Shown piece after piece: positions 1 through 6,265 of a DNA stretch of 12,825 bases. The translations under genes were made by a program, and so were the position numbers. Below the pieces are notes generated by a model, which was given only the letters and a program-made list of their open reading frames with translations, did no database searches and had not been told where the DNA came from. Position 1 is the first letter of the stretch, and the number at the start of each line of letters is the position of its first letter. Source of the DNA: Bacillota bacterium (GTDB taxonomy: Bacteria; Bacillota; Clostridia; Oscillospirales; Ruminococcaceae); contig JAEZDF010000016.1 of NCBI GenBank assembly GCA_023429685.1, positions 1 through 12,825 on the forward strand, in the 5' to 3' direction.

Positions 1-50
1 ATGTTCGGGCTGGGAGGCTTTCATAAAGGTTCAAAACAAAAAGAAATAAA

Positions 51-55
51 AGGAG
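51..55 (+). promoter_or_regulatory. Ribosome binding site of tpiA
   Basis: AGGAG sits 10 bases before the tpiA ATG in an A-rich leader. The 65 bases before tpiA contain no recognisable end of an upstream gene. No promoter with both -10 and -35 boxes is visible either, so the transcript probably starts outside the window, possibly with gap or pgk as in many Firmicutes (inference). Confidence 0.75.
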
Positions 56-65
56 AAATTACACT

Positions 66-833
66 ATGAATCCTTCTCTTCGCAAAACCGTTATTGCAGG
101 AAACTGGAAGATGAATAAAACCCGCGCTGAGGCAAAGACCCTACTTGCGGAGATTGCGCCTGTTGTAAAGGATGCTGTTTGTGACGTAGTAGTATGCGTT
201 CCCTACACAAACCTTGAAACCGCGCTGGAAGCGACCAAGGGCACCAATGTAAAGGTCGGCGCACAGAACTGCCATTGGGCAAAGAGCGGTGCGTTTACTG
301 CGGAGATCTCCGCGGATATGCTTGCCGAGATGGGCGTACAATATGTTATTATCGGCCACTCCGAGCGTCGCCAGTATTTTGGTGAGACCGACGTGACCGT
401 AAACATGCGTGTTCGCGCGGCACTGGATGCCGGGCTTACCGTAATTTTGTGCGTGGGCGAGCTGCTCGAGCAGCGCGAGCAGGGCATTACCAGCGAGGTT
501 GTTGCGCTGCAGACCAAGGTCGCGCTGGGCGGCGTGAGTGAGTCGGAGCTTAAGAACATCATCATCGCCTACGAGCCGGTATGGGCGATCGGCACCGGCA
601 GAACCGCGACCTCCGAGCAGGCAAACGAGGTAAACCACACCATCCGTCAGGTGATTGCTTCCCTGTACGGCAAGAATGCAGCGGACGCGCTTACCGTGCA
701 GTACGGCGGCTCGATGAATGCGGCAAACGCAAAGGAACTGCTTGGTATGGAGGATGTGGATGGCGGACTAATCGGCGGCGCATCGCTCAAAGCAGAAGAT
801 TTTGCCACCATAATCGCTGCCGCAAAGCAGTAA
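66..833 (+). CDS. tpiA: Triosephosphate isomerase
   Basis: Cytoplasmic glycolytic enzyme that interconverts dihydroxyacetone phosphate and glyceraldehyde 3-phosphate. The 255-residue protein has the normal length for a TIM barrel. Visible active-site elements are the substrate-binding GNWKMN segment with Lys15, the electrophilic His98 in IIGHSERR, and the catalytic base Glu170 in AYEPVWAIGTG, which runs into flexible loop 6. The phosphate-binding YGGSMN (about 213-218) and GLIGGASL (about 234-241) segments follow. The ATG is supported by an AGGAG 10 bases upstream. gpmI follows after 65 bases without a terminator, so the two are probably co-transcribed as part of a lower-glycolysis operon. 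Nothing is missing or unusual in the protein. Confidence 0.98.
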   Translation: MNPSLRKTVIAGNWKMNKTRAEAKTLLAEIAPVVKDAVCDVVVCVPYTNLETALEATKGTNVKVGAQNCHWAKSGAFTAEISADMLAEMGVQYVIIGHSERRQYFGETDVTVNMRVRAALDAGLTVILCVGELLEQREQGITSEVVALQTKVALGGVSESELKNIIIAYEPVWAIGTGRTATSEQANEVNHTIRQVIASLYGKNAADALTVQYGGSMNAANAKELLGMEDVDGGLIGGASLKAEDFATIIAAAKQ

Positions 834-898
834 CAACGGCGGAGTACGGACAACACACGCACCCCCACGTACGGCATATCAGGAAAGGGATGAAACGG

Positions 899-2416
899 AT
901 GAAAAAACCACTGGCTTTAATTATTCTTGACGGCTTTGGCATTAACAACAGCGATTACGGCAACGCCATCCATTCGGCGAACAAGCCTTATATCGATAAC
1001 ATGTTTGCAAACAATCCCGTAACGCAGATTGGCGCTTCGGGCATGGATGTGGGTCTGCCCGATGGACAGATGGGCAACAGCGAGGTTGGGCACACCAACA
1101 TCGGCGCGGGGCGCATAGTGTACCAGGAGCTTACCCGCATTACAAAATCGATTGCCGACGGCGACTTTTTTGAAAACGAGGCATTAATCGCCGCGTGTAA
1201 GAACAGCAAGCAAAACGGCTCGGCACTGCACCTGATTGGTCTTGTTTCGGACGGCGGCGTACACAGCCACAATACCCACCTGTACGCTCTGCTCGAGCTT
1301 GCAAAGCAGCAGGGTGTTCAGGATGTGTATGTACATTGCCTGACCGACGGACGCGATGTCCCCCCGAACTCCGGCGCGCAGTTCATTAATGAGCTGGAGG
1401 CGGAGATGGCGCGTATTGGCGTGGGAAAGATTGCGACCATCATCGGTCGCTACTACGGCATGGACCGCGACAACCGCTGGGAGCGGGTAGAGAAGGCATA
1501 CGCCGCCATTGCGTACGGTGAGGGCGTGGTAAACCACAACGCCGTAGATGCCGTCAACCGCTCGTACTCCGACGGTATTACCGACGAGTTTATTGCCCCC
1601 GTTGTGGTAACCGAGGGCGCCAAGCTTAAAAGCGAAGACAGCGTCATCTTCTTCAACTTCCGCCCTGACCGCGCGCGTGAGATTGCAAGAACCATCGTCG
1701 ATCCCGACTTTACGGGCTTTGAGCGCAAAACAGGCTTCTTAAAGCCCTACTTTGTGTGCATGACCCAGTACGATAAGACCATGCCCAACGTCACCGTTGC
1801 GTTCTCTCCCCAGTCGCTTGCAAACACCTTCGGCGAGTACCTTTCGCAAAACGGCATCTCGCAGCTGCGCATTGCCGAGACCGAGAAGTACCCCCACGTC
1901 ACCTTCTTCTTTAACGGCGGGGTCGAGACGGTGTACGAAGGCGAAAACCGCGTGCTAATCCCTTCGCCCAAGGTTGCCACCTACGATATGCAGCCCGAGA
2001 TGAGCGCATATCTTGTTACCGACGCGGTGGTGGAGCGCATTGAAAATGGGCTTGACGATGTGATTATCCTTAACTACGCAAACTGCGACATGGTCGGGCA
2101 CACCGGCGTATTTGACGCAGCGGTGCAGGCGGTAGAGGCGGTAAACGCCTGCCTTGCACGCACGGTGGAAGCGATTCTCGCTAAGGGCGGCATTGCGCTG
2201 ATTACCGCCGACCACGGCAACGCCGACCAGATGTACGAGCCGGACGGATCGCCGTTTACCGCGCACACAACCAATCCCGTACCGTTTGCGGTGGTAGGGC
2301 TTGATTGCAAGCTGCGCTCGGGCGGCAGACTGTGCGATATCGCACCGACAATGCTCGACATCCTCGGTCTTGCAAAGCCTGCGGAGATGACCGGGCAGTC
2401 GCTGATAGAAAAATAA
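899..2416 (+). CDS. gpmI: 2,3-bisphosphoglycerate-independent phosphoglycerate mutase
   Basis: Converts 3-phosphoglycerate to 2-phosphoglycerate through a phosphoserine intermediate, using two Mn ions, in the cytoplasm. The 505-residue protein matches the usual length (about 510) of this alkaline-phosphatase-superfamily enzyme. Visible features are the N-terminal metal Asp11 in LDGFG, nucleophile Ser61 in GQMGNSEVGH, His122, Asp153 in DGRDVPP, Arg184 and Arg190 in GRYYGMDRD, and Lys330. Later metal ligands are Asp397 and His401 in CDMVGHTG, Asp438-His439 in TADHGN, and His456 in AHTT. Two in-frame ATGs compete: at 890 the AGGAAAGGG site is only one base away, at 899 it is 9 bases away, so 899 is preferred. 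The open frame continues upstream into the tpiA region but with unrelated sequence. A terminator follows 66 bases after the stop. Confidence 0.98.
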   Translation: MKKPLALIILDGFGINNSDYGNAIHSANKPYIDNMFANNPVTQIGASGMDVGLPDGQMGNSEVGHTNIGAGRIVYQELTRITKSIADGDFFENEALIAACKNSKQNGSALHLIGLVSDGGVHSHNTHLYALLELAKQQGVQDVYVHCLTDGRDVPPNSGAQFINELEAEMARIGVGKIATIIGRYYGMDRDNRWERVEKAYAAIAYGEGVVNHNAVDAVNRSYSDGITDEFIAPVVVTEGAKLKSEDSVIFFNFRPDRAREIARTIVDPDFTGFERKTGFLKPYFVCMTQYDKTMPNVTVAFSPQSLANTFGEYLSQNGISQLRIAETEKYPHVTFFFNGGVETVYEGENRVLIPSPKVATYDMQPEMSAYLVTDAVVERIENGLDDVIILNYANCDMVGHTGVFDAAVQAVEAVNACLARTVEAILAKGGIALITADHGNADQMYEPDGSPFTAHTTNPVPFAVVGLDCKLRSGGRLCDIAPTMLDILGLAKPAEMTGQSLIEK

Positions 2417-2481
2417 CTGCCACTAAAGGTTGAACCCCGATTGATGTAAGTATATTCCCGACAAACAGCACATATAATAAT

Positions 2482-2531
2482 ACCGAGCCGCCCCAATGAG
2501 TATGGCGGCTCGGTTTGTTGTTTGTTTCGTT
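2482..2531 (+). terminator. Intrinsic terminator of the tpiA-gpmI unit
   Basis: A perfect 11-bp GC-rich stem (ACCGAGCCGCC at 2482-2492 pairing with 2504-2514) has an 11-base loop and is followed at once by a T-rich tract broken by a few G and C bases. It lies 66 bases after the gpmI stop and before the next gene's promoter, as expected for Rho-independent termination. Confidence 0.9.
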
Positions 2532-2586
2532 TCAGGTAGGCAAATATAAATAAACTGATAATTTTAAGGTTTGCCGACGGGCGCAC

Positions 2587-2615
2587 TTGTAAACGGGGCA
2601 AAATAACGGTATAAT
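2587..2615 (+). promoter_or_regulatory. Sigma-70-type promoter of the small membrane protein gene
   Basis: TTGTAA at 2587-2592, a 17-base spacer and a consensus TATAAT at 2610-2615 form a good housekeeping (SigA-like) promoter on the plus strand. A start near 2622 would leave a leader of about 57 bases before the ATG at 2679. The rest of the 262-base gap between gpmI and this gene is the preceding terminator and AT-rich sequence with no other recognised feature. Confidence 0.75.
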
Positions 2616-2678
2616 AAGTACAAGTTAGCAAAAATCGGACAGAATCAATACAAAATTAGACAGGTGGAGGGAAAACAT

Positions 2679-2897
2679 ATGAAGACCAGTTCCATATTTG
2701 CAATCATCGGCTTTGTTGTAGTGCTTGCGGGTATTGCTGCGGCAGTTTATTATTTCTTTAATAAAAAGGGCGGAATTTGCTGCTGTTCGGACGATGACGA
2801 AGATGTAATCATTGTAGACAGCACCGACGACCTCGGCGATTTTACCGACGTCAGCGACTCCATCTCGGATTCCGACTCGGGCTCGGATGAGCAATAA
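2679..2897 (+). CDS. Small single-pass membrane protein with acidic Ser/Asp tail, unknown function
   Basis: I do not recognise a family. The 72-residue protein starts with a short hydrophilic N-terminus and one hydrophobic segment at about residues 5-27, rich in Ile, Val, Ala and Gly and ending in YYFFNKK. A GGICCC motif with three adjacent cysteines (34-36) follows at the membrane edge. Residues 37-72 hold 15 Asp/Glu and 8 Ser with no Lys or Arg, ending in a Ser-Asp-rich repeat. Lys29-Lys30 after the segment predict an N-out, C-in single-pass topology with the acidic tail in the cytoplasm (positive-inside rule; inference). The ATG has GGAGG 8 bases upstream; a GTG 15 bases earlier overlaps that site and is less likely. 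The gene has its own promoter and terminator, so it is an independent unit and very probably real. Confidence 0.8.
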   Translation: MKTSSIFAIIGFVVVLAGIAAAVYYFFNKKGGICCCSDDDEDVIIVDSTDDLGDFTDVSDSISDSDSGSDEQ

Positions 2898-2913
2898 GCG
2901 CACGTGGCGCTTA
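2895..2913 (+). other. Short hairpin overlapping the stop codon
   Basis: TAAGCGC (2895-2901) and GCGCTTA (2907-2913) form a perfect 7-bp stem with a 5-base loop. The left arm begins with the TAA stop codon of the small membrane protein gene. No T tract follows, so it is not a terminator by itself; it may be a 3' transcript-stabilising structure or chance. Confidence 0.5.
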
Positions 2914-2929
2914 CGGCAAACCAAAAACG

Positions 2930-2980
2930 GGCTGTGATATCTCCTTATTTTAAGAGGGGATATGGCAGCCTTTTGTGTTT
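2930..2980 (+). terminator. Intrinsic terminator of the small membrane protein gene
   Basis: A 15-position stem (2930-2944 with 2956-2970) contains one G-G mismatch and two G-T wobbles, has an 11-base loop, and runs into TTTTGTGTTT. It lies between the small gene and hflX, which makes the small gene monocistronic. Confidence 0.85.
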
Positions 2981-3056
2981 ATTCCTTTAAAGGGATATGT
3001 GACTATTTTTATGGCTTTCTGCACAGACAGCCGGAAAGGCAAAGACAGAACAGTTT

Positions 3057-4325
3057 ATGATGTATGAAAATACCGAAAAATCTCAGCGCGCCGCCCTTGC
3101 GGCACTCGATACCGGAGAATACGATGTAGAGGTTTCTCTTGCCGAGCTTTCGGAGCTTGCCAAAACGGCGGGTGCCGAGGTGCTCGTGAGCATTGTACAA
3201 AAGCGCGACGCGCCCGACAAAGCGACCTGCCTTGGAACAGGCAGGCTCAAAGAGCTTGCGGATTACTGTAAGGAAAACGAGGCAGACCTTGTGATATTTG
3301 ACCGTGAGCTTTCCGCCACCCAAATTCGCAATATCGAGGAGATTGTGGCGGTGCGTGTCATCGACCGCACGATGCTTATCCTTGATATCTTTGCTCAGCG
3401 CGCGGTCTCAAGCGAGGGCAAGCTTCAGGTGGAGCTTGCGCAGATGCGCTACCGCCTGCCACGACTGGCGGGGCTTGGCACAGAGCTGTCGCGTCTGGGC
3501 GGCGGCATCGGCACGCGCGGTCCCGGCGAATCAAAGCTGGAAAGCGACCGCAGGCATATCCGCAGGCGCATTACCGCGCTGGAGGAAGAGCTAAAGGAGC
3601 TTGCCCGTAAGCGGCAGGATCTGCGCAAGCGCAGAAAGAAAAACGGCGTGCTCACCGCCGCCATAGTCGGCTATACCAACGTGGGCAAATCCACGCTGCT
3701 TAACACCCTAACCGACGCGGGGGTGCTGGCGGAGGATAAGCTGTTTGCCACCCTTGACCCGACGGCGCGCGCCATCAAGCTGCACGACGGCAGAACGGTG
3801 GTGCTTATTGATACCGTAGGGCTGATACGCCGTCTGCCGCATATGCTCGTAGAGGCATTTCACTCGACGCTTGAGGAGGCGGCGGGCGCGGACGTGATAC
3901 TAAACGTGTGTGACGCAACCAGCGAGGAGGCGTTCTCGCAGCTTGAGGTCACTAAGGAGCTGCTCAGCGAGCTGGGTGCTTCGAATATTCCGATTTTGAC
4001 CGTGTGCAACAAGTGCGACGAGGTGTACGATGTGCTGCCCGAGCCACAGGGCGGAAAGGTGTACATCTCGGCTAAAACGGGGCAGGGTCTGGATGTGATG
4101 CTGCTGGAGATGGCGAAGATTCTTCGCGAGACCACCCGACGCATGCGGCTGATATTGCCCTACGCAGAGGCGGCACTTGCCGCGCAGGTGCGCGACGAAG
4201 GCAAGCTGCTTGAGGAACAATATACCGAAAACGGGCTGTTTCTCGATGCCATCATCGACACCGAGACGCGCCTGTATCGCACCTTAGTGCCCTATGAACA
4301 GGCGGCGGGTTCTCAGCAGGAATAG
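3057..4325 (+). CDS. hflX: Ribosome-associated GTPase HflX
   Basis: TRAFAC-class GTPase of the HflX family, known to bind the 50S subunit and to split or rescue stalled ribosomes under stress. The 422-residue protein has the N-terminal nucleotide-binding-like domain (about 15-115), a basic coiled-coil linker with GGGIGTRGPGESKLE (148-162) and a Lys/Arg-rich stretch near 184-195, then the G domain. Visible motifs are G1 GYTNVGKS (205-212), a G2 Thr in FATLDPT, G3 DTVG (252-255), G4 NKCD (318-321) and G5 SAK (338-340). A C-terminal domain runs to residue 422. G3 is followed by Leu-Ile where many HflX proteins have Phe-Ile. The start is a double ATG (3057 and 3060); the nearest purine-rich site, GGAAAGG at 3033-3039, is unusually far at 17 bases, but no closer in-frame start exists. 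The nitroreductase gene follows after 66 bases without a terminator. Confidence 0.96.
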   Translation: MMYENTEKSQRAALAALDTGEYDVEVSLAELSELAKTAGAEVLVSIVQKRDAPDKATCLGTGRLKELADYCKENEADLVIFDRELSATQIRNIEEIVAVRVIDRTMLILDIFAQRAVSSEGKLQVELAQMRYRLPRLAGLGTELSRLGGGIGTRGPGESKLESDRRHIRRRITALEEELKELARKRQDLRKRRKKNGVLTAAIVGYTNVGKSTLLNTLTDAGVLAEDKLFATLDPTARAIKLHDGRTVVLIDTVGLIRRLPHMLVEAFHSTLEEAAGADVILNVCDATSEEAFSQLEVTKELLSELGASNIPILTVCNKCDEVYDVLPEPQGGKVYISAKTGQGLDVMLLEMAKILRETTRRMRLILPYAEAALAAQVRDEGKLLEEQYTENGLFLDAIIDTETRLYRTLVPYEQAAGSQQE

Positions 4326-4391
4326 GCTATCCTGCCGTTTAATCGGATGTCGTCATTGTTTATCGTTAACTTTTACAGGGGGAACACCATC

Positions 4392-4892
4392 ATGCTTGAC
4401 ATCATCCTATCACGCAGAAGCATACGACGTTATACTGACCAGCCCGTAGCCCCCGCGCTGATAGAGCAGATTCTGCGCGCGGGCATGGCTGCCCCGAGTG
4501 CGCGTAACGGTCAGCCGTGGCACTTTGTTGTGGTAACCGACCGCACGATGCTAGACGCCATACCCACCATACACCCCTACGCGGGTATGGTGCGCGAGGC
4601 GGCGTTTGCCATCGTGGTGTGCGGAGAAAACGTGGGTGAGGTAGAGGGCTACTGGGTACAGGACTGCTCCGCCGCTACCGAGAACATGCTGCTTGCGGCG
4701 CACAGTCTGGGGCTTGGTGGGGTATGGCTGGGCGTTCACCCGCGCCCCGAGCGTGTGCAGCCTGTTAAAACGCTGTTTGCCCTGCCTGAGCATATCTCGC
4801 CCTTGTGCATTCTGCCGTTTGGCTACCCCGCGGAGCACAAGGAGCCGTCAGACCGATATGACCCAGCACGCGTGCACCAAAACCGTTGGTAG
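4392..4892 (+). CDS. Nitroreductase-family FMN oxidoreductase
   Basis: Predicted soluble flavin-dependent NAD(P)H oxidoreductase of the nitroreductase fold; the physiological substrate cannot be told from sequence. The 166-residue protein belongs to the short class common in Clostridia. Family features are the N-terminal FMN-phosphate-binding RRSIRRY (8-14), PSARNGQPWHF (35-45), a central helix with the conserved TENMLLAAHSLGLGG, then VWLG (111-114), and a C-terminal GYPAE segment (144-148). The ATG at 4392 is chosen because AGGGGGA lies 8 bases upstream and because family members begin just before the RRS motif. The frame opens 45 bases earlier without a good ribosome binding site. It follows hflX closely and is probably transcribed with it. 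Family assignment is firm, specific function is not. Confidence 0.92.
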   Translation: MLDIILSRRSIRRYTDQPVAPALIEQILRAGMAAPSARNGQPWHFVVVTDRTMLDAIPTIHPYAGMVREAAFAIVVCGENVGEVEGYWVQDCSAATENMLLAAHSLGLGGVWLGVHPRPERVQPVKTLFALPEHISPLCILPFGYPAEHKEPSDRYDPARVHQNRW

Positions 4893-4937
4893 ACGACAGC
4901 CCACAGCTTAAATATCGATATAAGTAAATATAACCGC

Positions 4938-4985
4938 AAAGCGGGAGTTCCCATGGCACAACCATGGGGACTCCCGCTTTTAATG
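4938..4985. terminator. Strong hairpin terminator between convergent genes, probably bidirectional
   Basis: A 19-position stem (4938-4956 with 4962-4980), broken only by one T-G wobble, encloses a 5-base loop. Its outer ends are AAAGCGGGAGT and ACTCCCGCTTT, so transcripts from either side end in a short T run followed by AT-rich sequence. It lies 45 bases after the nitroreductase stop and 28 bases after the fabD stop on the other strand, so it can serve both. Confidence 0.92.
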
Positions 4986-5008
4986 ATTAATTATTTCTTT
5001 CGCGACGG

Positions 5009-5932
5009 CTAACCTTTGAGCGCCTGTACCGCCTTTTCGAGCGATGCGGTGTCCTCAATGTTGTACGCTGCGCTGCCGCGAAGCGTTTTCTTTACAAAGC
5101 CGGTCAGCGTTTTGCCGGGGCCTAACTCCAGATATGCGTCGATGCCGTCTGCTGTCATCGCACTAAGCTCGTCGGTAAAGCGCACGGGGGAGACGAGGTG
5201 TGCGGTAAGGTATGCGGAAAGGTCGCCAAGTTCCGCGACGCGCGCACCCGTCACATTAGAATAAAAGGCGGTCTTCGGCTGACAATAGGATAAACCGCTA
5301 AGAAAGGAAGAAAACTCCTTCGCGGCACCCTCCATCAGCTTTGAATGAAACGCCGCGCTCACATTCAGGCGTATCACCCTTGCGCCCATGCCCGAGAGCG
5401 TGTCCGCTGCGGCGTGGGCGGCGGGCTCCTCGCCCGCAATGACGGTCTGCGCGGTGCTGTTAAAGTTTACAGGCAGAACATAGCCGTCGGTTTTTTCACA
5501 CACCGAGGAGATCTCCTCCGCGGTACTTCCGATTACTGCGTACATCGCGCCGCCCGAGGTATCTGCCGCGCTTTGCATCGCCCGTGCGCGCGCGTCGATG
5601 ATGCGAAAGCCGGTTTTTGCGTCAAACACACCGCATGCCGTTAGTGCCGCGTATTCGCCCAGCGAATGCCCCGCACAGGCTGCGGGCGCAATACCGTGTT
5701 CTTGCGCCGCCGCAAGGGACGCAAGCGACATCGCATAGATCAGTGGCTGCGCCACGGCGGTTCTTGCAATATCAGCCTCGCTTCCTTCAAACGATAACGC
5801 CGCAAGGTCGTAGCCCAGCACCTCGTTTGCGGTTTTGTACAGCGCGCGCACGCTTGGGTACGCGTCATACAGGTCGCGTCCCATGCTGGGGTACTGCGCG
5901 CCCTGACCCGAGAACAAAAAGGCAATTTTCAT
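5009..5932 (-). CDS. fabD: Malonyl-CoA:ACP transacylase
   Basis: Transfers malonyl from CoA to acyl carrier protein, supplying extender units to FabH and FabF in the cytoplasm. The 307-residue protein has the family's usual length (about 310). It shows the N-terminal FSGQGAQ with the oxyanion-hole glutamine (Gln10), nucleophile Ser90 in GHSLGEY, Arg115 in DARARAMQ that binds the malonyl carboxylate, His196 in AAFHSKLM, and a C-terminal GPGKTLTGF (271-279). The ATG has AAGGAG 8 bases upstream on the minus strand, which supports the start. It stands alone on the minus strand, divergent from the rest of the fab-acc cluster; in related clusters it normally sits between fabK and fabG. On the minus strand a TATCAT -10-like box lies about 25 bases before the start, but no convincing -35 is seen. 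Confidence 0.97.
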   Translation of the reverse strand: MKIAFLFSGQGAQYPSMGRDLYDAYPSVRALYKTANEVLGYDLAALSFEGSEADIARTAVAQPLIYAMSLASLAAAQEHGIAPAACAGHSLGEYAALTACGVFDAKTGFRIIDARARAMQSAADTSGGAMYAVIGSTAEEISSVCEKTDGYVLPVNFNSTAQTVIAGEEPAAHAAADTLSGMGARVIRLNVSAAFHSKLMEGAAKEFSSFLSGLSYCQPKTAFYSNVTGARVAELGDLSAYLTAHLVSPVRFTDELSAMTADGIDAYLELGPGKTLTGFVKKTLRGSAAYNIEDTASLEKAVQALKG

Positions 5933-5967
5933 AGATAGTACTCCTTAATACTAGAGATGATACCCAA

Positions 5968-6057
5968 GTTAAATGAACAAAATGTTAACTTATTGAACAA
6001 AAAATGAACTAAGTGTCGAAAAGTTATGAATTGCACCGGCTAGTTTAACAGTTCATT
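5968..6057. repeat. TGAAC repeat cluster, candidate operators
   Basis: TGAAC occurs on the plus strand at 5974-5978, 5994-5998 and 6005-6009, spaced 20 and 11 bases, close to whole helical turns. ATGAACAAAATG (5973-5984) and TTGAACAAAAAATG (5993-6006) are extended near-copies. AATGAACT (6003-6010) is exactly inverted as AGTTCATT (6050-6057), next to the fabH -35 box. GTTAA-N12-TTAAC spans 5968-5989. I see no match to the FapR or FabT consensus as I remember them. Confidence 0.5.
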
Positions 6058-6059
6058 CA

Positions 6060-6088
6060 TTGACTTTGCGGGGTATCCTCACTAAAAT
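6060..6088 (+). promoter_or_regulatory. Sigma-70-type promoter of the fabH-accC operon
   Basis: TTGACT (6060-6065), a 17-base spacer and TAAAAT (6083-6088) each match the consensus at five of six positions. This gives a predicted start near 6095 and a leader of about 190 bases to the fabH ATG. The -35 directly abuts the inverted TGAAC element and the -10 is bracketed by GGGGTATC repeats, so binding there could block RNA polymerase (inference). Confidence 0.8.
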
Positions 6089-6100
6089 TGGGGTATCATA

Positions 6101-6265
6101 ATGGCAAAAAGCAGTGGGAAAGGTTTGCTTTATGCCGACGCTTACACACATGGGCGGCGGCTTCGTAAACGTTATAACACAGATTGCACCCTGCTGGCAA
6201 GCAAAAAAATAGCGCGGATTCATTTTGAGCGGATACCCATCACCTCTGCCAAAACGGATCCTTAA
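6101..6265 (+). CDS. Possible small basic leader ORF before fabH (doubtful)
   Basis: An ATG-started frame of 54 codons runs from just after the predicted transcription start and stops three bases before the fabH ribosome binding site at 6268-6277. The peptide would be basic, with an RRLRKR cluster at residues 19-24, and resembles no family I know. It has no Shine-Dalgarno sequence within the expected transcript, so it would have to be translated nearly leaderless. An open frame of this length can arise by chance. It overlaps the better-supported short ORF at 6132-6212, and at most one of the two is likely to be used. Confidence 0.2.
   Translation: MAKSSGKGLLYADAYTHGRRLRKRYNTDCTLLASKKIARIHFERIPITSAKTDP
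6132..6212 (+). CDS. Possible 26-residue leader peptide ORF before fabH
   Basis: An ATG at 6132 is preceded by GGGAAAGG (6116-6123) with 8 bases of spacing, the same purine-rich type of site seen before gpmI and accC. The peptide starts MPTLTHMGGG and ends in AKK before a TAG. It lies wholly in the fabH leader, downstream of the predicted promoter. It could be a regulatory leader peptide or simply untranslated leader; no terminator-antiterminator structure was found behind it. Confidence 0.3.
   Translation: MPTLTHMGGGFVNVITQIAPCWQAKK

Larger units (their letters stand above)
5957..6099. repeat. GGGTATC repeat family flanking the fabD-fabH control region
   Basis: ATGATACCCAA at 5957-5967 is the inverted counterpart of TTGGGGTATCAT at 6088-6099, apart from one extra G. 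A further copy GGGGTATC at 6070-6077 is a direct repeat exactly 20 bases before the one at 6090-6097, so the two bracket the fabH -10 box. A fourth inverted copy, GATACCC, lies at 6232-6238 in the fabH leader. The outer inverted pair sits close to the expected transcript starts of fabD and fabH respectively. Regulator binding is inference. Confidence 0.5.

Noticed and set aside
1..69. A 22-codon frame open from the first base and overlapping the tpiA ATG by ATGA
   Set aside because: It does not resemble the C-terminus of Pgk, GapA or any other expected neighbour, and it covers the A-rich leader and the ribosome binding site of tpiA.
581..898. Upstream in-frame extension of gpmI through the end of tpiA
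   Set aside because: The extension is the tpiA sequence in another frame, rich in Arg and Gly, while the known GpmI N-terminus begins at the ATG at 899 with a ribosome binding site.
4326..4391. Possible promoter between hflX and the nitroreductase gene
   Set aside because: No pair of -35 and -10 boxes at acceptable spacing is seen; read-through from hflX is simpler.
5936..5953. TAGTA-N8-TACTA inverted repeat around the fabD ribosome binding site, resembling a FapR operator
   Set aside because: FapR sites have about 5 bases between the TAGTA and TACTA halves (from memory); here there are 8, and the middle is simply the AAGGAG ribosome binding site. It was kept out as an operator call, though the symmetry is real.
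6180..6205. Possible terminator or attenuator hairpin in the fabH leader (TTGC...GCAA)
   Set aside because: The stem is only 4 bp and is followed by an A run, not a T run, on the plus strand.
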